NCBI RefSeq assembly: GCF_019578655.1 | Contig: NC_063257.1 | Location: 11,532,001 to 11,596,000, forward strand | Length of the DNA: 64,000 nucleotides | Direction: 5' to 3' | From: Ricinus communis | Lineage: Eukaryota > Streptophyta > Magnoliopsida > Malpighiales > Euphorbiaceae | Shown: positions 59,154-64,000 of the stretch, in pieces | Numbering within the stretch: the first letter of the stretch is position 1 | How the letters are laid out: every line of letters begins with the position of its first letter | Program-made: the position numbers and the translations under genes | Notes under the pieces: generated by a model | What the model was told of the DNA's origin: nothing | The model's database searches: none | What the model saw: the letters and a program-made list of their open reading frames with translations, nothing else

Positions 59154-60180
59154 TTATTCATACAATTTTCTTGAACTTATCAAGAAGCAATAGTGTGAAG
59201 AATTGGATGAAAAATAAGGTAAATTTCAAGTAAATGTATAAATGCCATGCATAATCCTTTATTGTCATTGTTATGTGAGCAATTTGCTCATAGTCCATTT
59301 TGGAGGTAATGTATGTCTGATAATTGATTATAAAAGTTTCAAGCACCTTCTCAATAGAAAGTGGACTCCCATGGATATGTCTGATGTGATATTTCTCCAA
59401 GCATTAGAATTATAAACGTGTGGAACTATATTTTGCTCAACTTATCAGATTTCCACATCATTTTCAATATTTCTTTTAAGATGCAATAATGGTTGTATAT
59501 AGATAACCTGGTGCTAAAATAATTAAGTGGTGGGAGAGTTTGAGCATTTTGCTTTCCATTGAAGAGCAATTAGCCAGAAGGACAGGACTACTGCTCTAAC
59601 TTCTTTTTTCTTGTATAATTTGCATATCTGCAGTTTATGTTTCATTTTTTCAGGTTGACTGACTCTACATGAGATCTAATAATTTCATTTGAATTCAATC
59701 AGGATAAGATGAATTATATCCACTGATGATATAGTTTGTATCAGCCTGTTAAAAAGAAAAGTTTGCTGATAGCTGATAGAAAATCTTCATAAAAGAACTT
59801 GAAAATCATTGCTCCTGTATATATATATAGATATTGTTGTAGTTCGTACCATCACTGACCAAAGCACCTGGTTATCAGGGAACATCTAAAAGTTGTAAAG
59901 GGGATTATTACGGCCTATTACATGTACTGTGACTTTTACTCTGAAGTGCCAATTTTTCTTTTACTTTTCTTGTTTCTCTTTTCTAAAGGAACTGTCAAAC
60001 TATATAAGCAACCACTAGCAATCAAGTGGAATAATCAACTAACAATGGGATTTATTCTATCAAACATTAAACTACAACTCTCAAAAACTTGCTAAGCAAA
60101 GCAAAGTAACATTATTGCCCGATTTCCTTTCTAAGGAAAAAAAAAGAAAAGAAAAGAAAAGAAAGAAGCAGAAAGGGTGT
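59154..60180. other. Intergenic between convergent genes
   Basis: 3' regions of MOCS2A and of the minus-strand inhibitor gene. No gene or repeat recognised beyond a short TA run at 59819-59828 and an A-rich stretch at 60135-60165. Confidence 0.45.
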
Positions 60181-60726
60181 TTAGAAGTCTCTGTTTCTGT
60201 GGATTTGCTTAAGAATGGATGCAGCAACAACCGAGATATCATGCACCTTCATATTCATATCAGAAAGTGGAGACTGTCCAGAGAATTCTTCTTCACAGGA
60301 GATGGCCTCTGCAGCAGCATCAAAGGTTCTTTCTTTGGCAGACCTGAAATTGCCTTTGTGCAAAGCTTGCATAGCCTGAGGCACATCTCCTTTCAGAATC
60401 TCATTGTAACGATCAGCACAATCTCTTAGTTCTTGTTGCTCCTTCTGGTCATGGCTTCTGCTGCCTCTTTGACTTTGTTCAAGTAGTTCATTGATTCTGT
60501 TAAGGGTGTGAGTCGCTTTCGCATCAATGGTATGAACCATGATCTTAGCTAGACCTTCAATGTCAGCATCAAAGCTGTGAGGGTTGGATACAAGCGTCGA
60601 AATGCAAAGTTGATAATAGGGCGTCTTTCTGCAGGTTTTCTCTATCAAGTTGCTGCCAAAAATGCTTGGAATTGCAGCATTAATAACAGGGAAGATAAAA
60701 ACAAAGACTAAAAGAAAACTCTTCAT
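60181..60726 (-). CDS. Invertase/pectin methylesterase inhibitor-like protein
   Basis: Intact, intron-less gene for 181 residues. A signal peptide (MKSFLLVFVFIFPVINAA) is followed by the PMEI/invertase-inhibitor domain: a helical hairpin with CRKTPYYQLC (first disulfide), an EGLAKIMVHTIDAKATHTLNRI helix, RDCADRYNEIL and ISCEEEF (second disulfide pair). The sequence and the SNLIEKTC start look closest to cell-wall/vacuolar inhibitors of beta-fructosidase (C/VIF type), which bind acid invertase; a pectinesterase inhibitor role cannot be excluded. ATG is at 60726-60724, with a TATA box (CTATAAAAAT) at 60820-60811 upstream. It has a paralogue on the other strand, 61200-61734. Confidence 0.9.
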   Translation of the reverse strand: MKSFLLVFVFIFPVINAAIPSIFGSNLIEKTCRKTPYYQLCISTLVSNPHSFDADIEGLAKIMVHTIDAKATHTLNRINELLEQSQRGSRSHDQKEQQELRDCADRYNEILKGDVPQAMQALHKGNFRSAKERTFDAAAEAISCEEEFSGQSPLSDMNMKVHDISVVAASILKQIHRNRDF

Positions 60727-61199
60727 TTTTTCTTTTTGTAGGAAGAATTGGATACTTAGAAAGAACTGTAGTAGTTGAGTTTGATTGTTCTATGAATTGG
60801 GTTTTGTTGATTTTTATAGGGGAAAATTGAAGAATGTAACTTGCTCCTCCAAAATTTGAGGACACACAGTTACTAAAGATATTTTGAAAGATAATTTATC
60901 GAGTCAGAGGAAATGAAAGATTCAAATGGAAGTGAACAGATTTTTTTTTCTCTGCGGAAGAAATGAAATGCTCTGACCAATTCTTAATAACACTTGTTTG
61001 GAGCATTTTCCTGTTTTCCACAGTGAGGGAAAAAGAAAAAGAATCTATGATCTATGAACTCTCCTCAAATGTTGGAGTAAGAGTAGCATTTTGCTCATAT
61101 AAATCCACTTCCAAACCCAAGAAAGGGCTGCAAATCCAATTCTCTTCTGTTTTCAGTAGCTTAAGAAAACCCATTCCATCTCTTTCCCTAACAAAAGTA
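60727..61199. promoter_or_regulatory. Divergent promoter region of two inhibitor genes
   Basis: Each paralogue has its own TATA box facing outward: CTATAAAAAT at 60820-60811 for the minus gene and CATATAAAT at 61096-61104 for the plus gene, each about 90-100 bp from its ATG. The head-to-head arrangement with 473 bp between start codons suggests an inverted local duplication. Confidence 0.6.
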
Positions 61200-61734
61200 A
61201 TGAAGACTCTTCTTTTACTCTTTAACCATCATCTTCCGTGCAGTTCATGCTGCAATTCCAAGCATTCTTGGCACCAATTTGATAGATAGAACCTGCAGGC
61301 AAACACCGTGTTACGAACTCTGCGTGTCATCTTTTTTAGCACACACTCAGGGCAAGGATGTTGATGTTAAAGATCTAGCCAGGATCATGGTTTTCACCAT
61401 TGAAGCAAAGGCAACACATACCCTTCATCGTATTAATGAACTACTTGAACATAGTAAAGGCCTCAGCCATAAGAAGCGAGAAGGATTAAAAGCTTGTGCT
61501 GAGCGTTATAATAGCATCCTCAAAGCAGATGTTCCTCAGGCCTTGCAAGGTCTGAAAAAAGGTAACTATAAGTTTGCAGAAGAAGGCAGTTTTGATGCTG
61601 CTACTGAAGCCATGTCCTGTGAGGACGAATTCTCTTCATGCAAATCAGCGTCGCCGATTTCTGAAATGAACAGCTTGGTGCATGATGTCTCCATTGTGGC
61701 TGCTTCCATTGTTCAGATTATGCTAAGCAATTGA
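61200..61734 (+). CDS. Invertase/pectin methylesterase inhibitor-like paralogue with frameshift in the signal peptide
   Basis: The mature domain is complete: CRQTPCYELC, DLARIMVFTIEAKATHTLHRI, KACAERYNSIL, MSCEDEF, ending in LVHDVSIVAASIVQIML. It is clearly a paralogue of the minus-strand gene. The expected ATG at 61200 (MKTLLLLF) is out of frame with the rest. The switch lies at about 61219-61226, where the ATG frame reads on into nonsense and stops at 61287-61289. The mature frame (AVHAAIPSILG onward) has no ATG between its upstream TGA at 61201 and the domain. This equals one extra or two missing bases. If real, no secreted product is made; if an assembly error, the gene is normal. Confidence 0.8.
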
Positions 61735-62250
61735 GAGACATGTTTAGTTTTCAAACTGTCCTGCAGTAATTTCCTAAATAATTTTTGAGGAGCTGTTTGT
61801 TTATGAGAATATATTGAATCATTTTTGCATAAAACAAAGTTTCAACTTTTACTCTTCCTTAGATTCTTCTCCTCCTCCTCTTAAGAAGATTATTCAGTCT
61901 CTTCATAATCTGCATATGTTTACCATGAATTATACTATAAGCGATCATCTCTGGCTTTCTTTCTACTGGTTAATTTGCTTGCCTTCAGACGTGGCACCCG
62001 GAGCTTGATTTGTTTATACATGTAGCTCTACATCAGAAACACATTGTTTGGCTCCCAAAAGTTTCCATTTTAACCTTACTTATCAACTAAATCAAAACAC
62101 ATTTTTTTACTTTTTTTTTTTTTTTTCATTCTTCTTCCTTGAATGGGATTTCTTTTCCTCCACCATCTTATTACCTATTCATTTTTCATTTTATCATTTT
62201 CAGTTCATTATTTAATCTATTTTTTTCTAAAATAAATTTGATTCAACTAT
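61735..62250. other. 3' flank, T-rich
   Basis: Non-coding. A T-run at 62112-62126 and T/A-rich DNA lead into the transposon end. No gene seen. Confidence 0.4.
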
Positions 62251-62254
62251 AAAT

Positions 62255-62548
62255 CTTAGTGACCATATCTTGTGATCGCTACAAGAGTCTCTATTTTGTT
62301 TTCATTAAACAAAAACGCCAAATTTTTTACCGTTTTACATATACTGGGTAGCGACCAGGTCATGTGGTCGCTAAGGTGGTTTCTAACCTAAACGCAATTA
62401 CAATCTTTCTTTTTGGGTTAGCTACCACATCTCATGTGGTCTCTAGCCTCTATAAATGTATATATAAATATTTTATTATATAATTATAAATTATATATTC
62501 ATATATAATCATAAACAAATTTAATTAAAAATAAAAAATAACAATAAC

Positions 62549-62586
<38 letters not shown>

Positions 62587-63013
62587 TTATAATAAAAAAT
62601 AAAAAAATATAGAAAAATAATAATAAAAAATATAATAGTAAAATAACATATAAATGCTAAAATAAAATTTTTAAATAGTGATAAAAAGATACCACAAGAT
62701 ATAGTCTCTAATATATCTCTAAATTTAGCGCCACATTAGCGACCAGAATCTGTAGTCTCTACGTTTGAGATCACATTCGATGGTATCTAAGTGGTTACAA
62801 AATGCTCTGCCAATTTTTGGCGAGTCCATTAGCGACCACTTTTATTGGTCGCTGTTATTGTAGTAGCTATTGGGTCGCTATATGGTCGCTAAAATCTAAA
62901 AAAACAATTTGGTTTCCAAGTGGTAGCAATGTGGTCTCTAAATTGTAGCTAAATAGTGACCACTTTGTTGTGGTTTCTAAATGTGATAGTTAAACTACTG
63001 TCTTTTTGTAGTG
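62255..63013 (-). mobile_element. CACTA (En/Spm) transposon end with hairpin subterminal repeats
   Basis: The minus strand starts CACTACAAAAAGACAG at 63013, a typical CACTA terminus. Inward, the motif AGCGACCA and its complement TGGTCGCT recur many times, several as inverted pairs (62343-62366, 62829-62853 and, weaker, 62258-62281), as expected for transposase-binding subterminal repeats. An AT-rich core with a TA microsatellite (62551-62582) separates two clusters. No matching CACTA end is seen on the left, so the element is one-ended or truncated. No transposase is present. Confidence 0.75.
62551..62582. repeat. (TA)n microsatellite
   Basis: About 16 TA units inside the CACTA element. Confidence 0.9.
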
Positions 63014-63084
63014 AAAAGAGCACAAATCTGCAATTGACATTCCAGTTACCATAGCCCTTTCTCTATGATAATGCTTAGGTGCAG

Positions 63085-63960
63085 TTAAAGATCTTGGTTG
63101 ACTGAAGATGACTTAGCAGGATTCTTAGACAGTTCTTTTGATCGTTGGCTCTTCTGCCTGGTGATCATCTTATGCTTGACAGGTTTTTTTTTTTTCTTTA
63201 GTTGAGCTCTGGTATAGTTTTGGATGCCGAGAATTCTCCTGTTGGTGGTGAAATTCCTACTGGCTTCTTTGCAAGTTTACCTCTTTTACACTATACATCA
63301 ACAGTAAAGAATTCAGATACCAAAAAGAGAAATTAGAAAATACTTATCAAAATCGCAGGATTGTATATATCACTTACAAGAACCTTTGGTGGTCTTTCAA
63401 CCACTGGATTCACACAGCTGCTTTGTTATGCCTAGTCTTGAAACACCTCTGGCATGTCATTTCAATTCCATTTGTTGACAGTTTGTTGGATTCTTTGGCT
63501 CTTCCTCAAGTGCCCTTTTCCTACTTTTTTTTAGCCTCCTTGGAATCGTCTTATAAGGAGGGAGCTTAATTGGATTGTTAACAGCTTCGGGCTACATCTT
63601 CTTACCATTAAGTGGTTGTAGACCATGTTGATATGTGTTTATATACCTTTGTACACTATAACAAGAGTCCACAAAGTCTGCACAATCCTTTTTCATAAAG
63701 TGAATACTAGAGCAAGCATGCATGCATGGTATTCTAGTAATATTTCAGGCCCTACAACTACATATCCATGCATTCAAGTCAACAACAAACTATCATCCCC
63801 AATTGAAACTTGAAACTTCTCACCTACTGCAGGCTTAGTCACACATAATCTTCTGTTATACCTAGTCTGTTCTAGCTTGTCTCTAATCCTAAGGCATATA
63901 TAATCGGTGATGCCACTCATTTGCATTAAATAATACAAAGTAACACAAAAATCCTATGAT
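63085..63960 (-). pseudogene. Decayed MULE (MuDR-type) transposase, C-terminal part
   Basis: Read on the minus strand from about 63960 down, pieces of a Mutator-like transposase appear in order: GEKFQVSIGDD, VDLNAWICSCRA then a stop (TGA where Trp is usual), TRIPCMHACSSIHF completing the SWIM zinc-finger pattern CxC...CxH, KKDCADFVDSCYSVQRYI, KLPPYKTIPRRLKKSRKR (the Pro-rich basic motif after the SWIM domain), and a second Cys motif MTCQRCFKTRHN (usually CxxCxxxGHN). Stops and at least one frame change disrupt it. The N-terminal catalytic part is not in the window. It lies just beyond the CACTA end and is probably a separate old element. Confidence 0.72.
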
Positions 63961-64000
63961 TTCGGGACTACTAAACACTGATATTAAAAAAGAATACTTG

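Overview
This is a nuclear segment of a eudicot plant. It carries TIR-NBS-LRR resistance genes with plant introns, a DYW pentatricopeptide gene, invertase/pectinesterase-inhibitor genes, a plastid rRNA insertion, endogenous caulimovirids and very AT-rich intergenic DNA. TIR-type resistance genes argue against a monocot. A rosid, possibly Euphorbiaceae-like, is my guess from the feel of the resistance proteins; the sequence does not prove it.

Layout. 0.2-2.4 kb: decayed TIR-NBS gene (minus). 4.07-4.2 kb: small LTR plus primer-site remnant. 4.49-4.78 kb: duplicated scrap of the neighbouring PPR gene. 4.9-7.1 kb: intact PPR-DYW gene (minus). 7.4-12.0 kb: five-exon TIR-NBS-LRR gene (TNL1), complete except for one extra base in exon 3. 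12.6-24.4 kb: a nest of mobile DNA. 30.1-34.8 kb and 40.0-43.2 kb: two 5'-truncated, broken TNL copies (TNL2, TNL3). 44.3-51.1 kb: a second endogenous caulimovirid. 54.5-55.9 kb: secreted LRR protein. 56.3 kb: plastid 16S rRNA fragment. 58.8-59.2 kb: molybdopterin synthase small subunit. 60.2-61.7 kb: a divergent pair of invertase/pectinesterase inhibitor-like genes, one frameshifted. 62.2-64.0 kb: end of a CACTA transposon and a decayed MULE transposase.

The most unusual structure is the 12.6-24.4 kb nest. An element with about 250-bp inverted repeats and a promoter-plus-exon-like gene fragment (Pack-MULE-like) was split in its left repeat by a caulimovirid copy, with loss of about 80 bp of target. 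That viral copy was later hit by a 449-bp hAT-type element and by a 3,154-bp solo LTR with a perfect 5-bp target duplication. After subtracting the insertions, both viral copies give a circular genome of about 6.7 kb. Copy 1 has the ends expected of a linear minus-strand reverse-transcription product: it starts about 33 nt after a TATA-like box, stops about 12 nt short of the tRNA-Met primer site, and carries about 260-bp terminal direct repeats.

The three plus-strand TNL copies look like tandem duplicates. TNL1 and TNL2 share exons, introns and the 3' flank, so TNL1 serves as the empty-site reference for insertions in TNL2 (a 1,705-bp hAT inside the last exon and a 1,353-bp inverted-repeat element in the 3' flank). 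Only the PPR, LRR, molybdopterin and minus-strand inhibitor genes appear fully intact. All identifications come from reading motifs; no database search was run.
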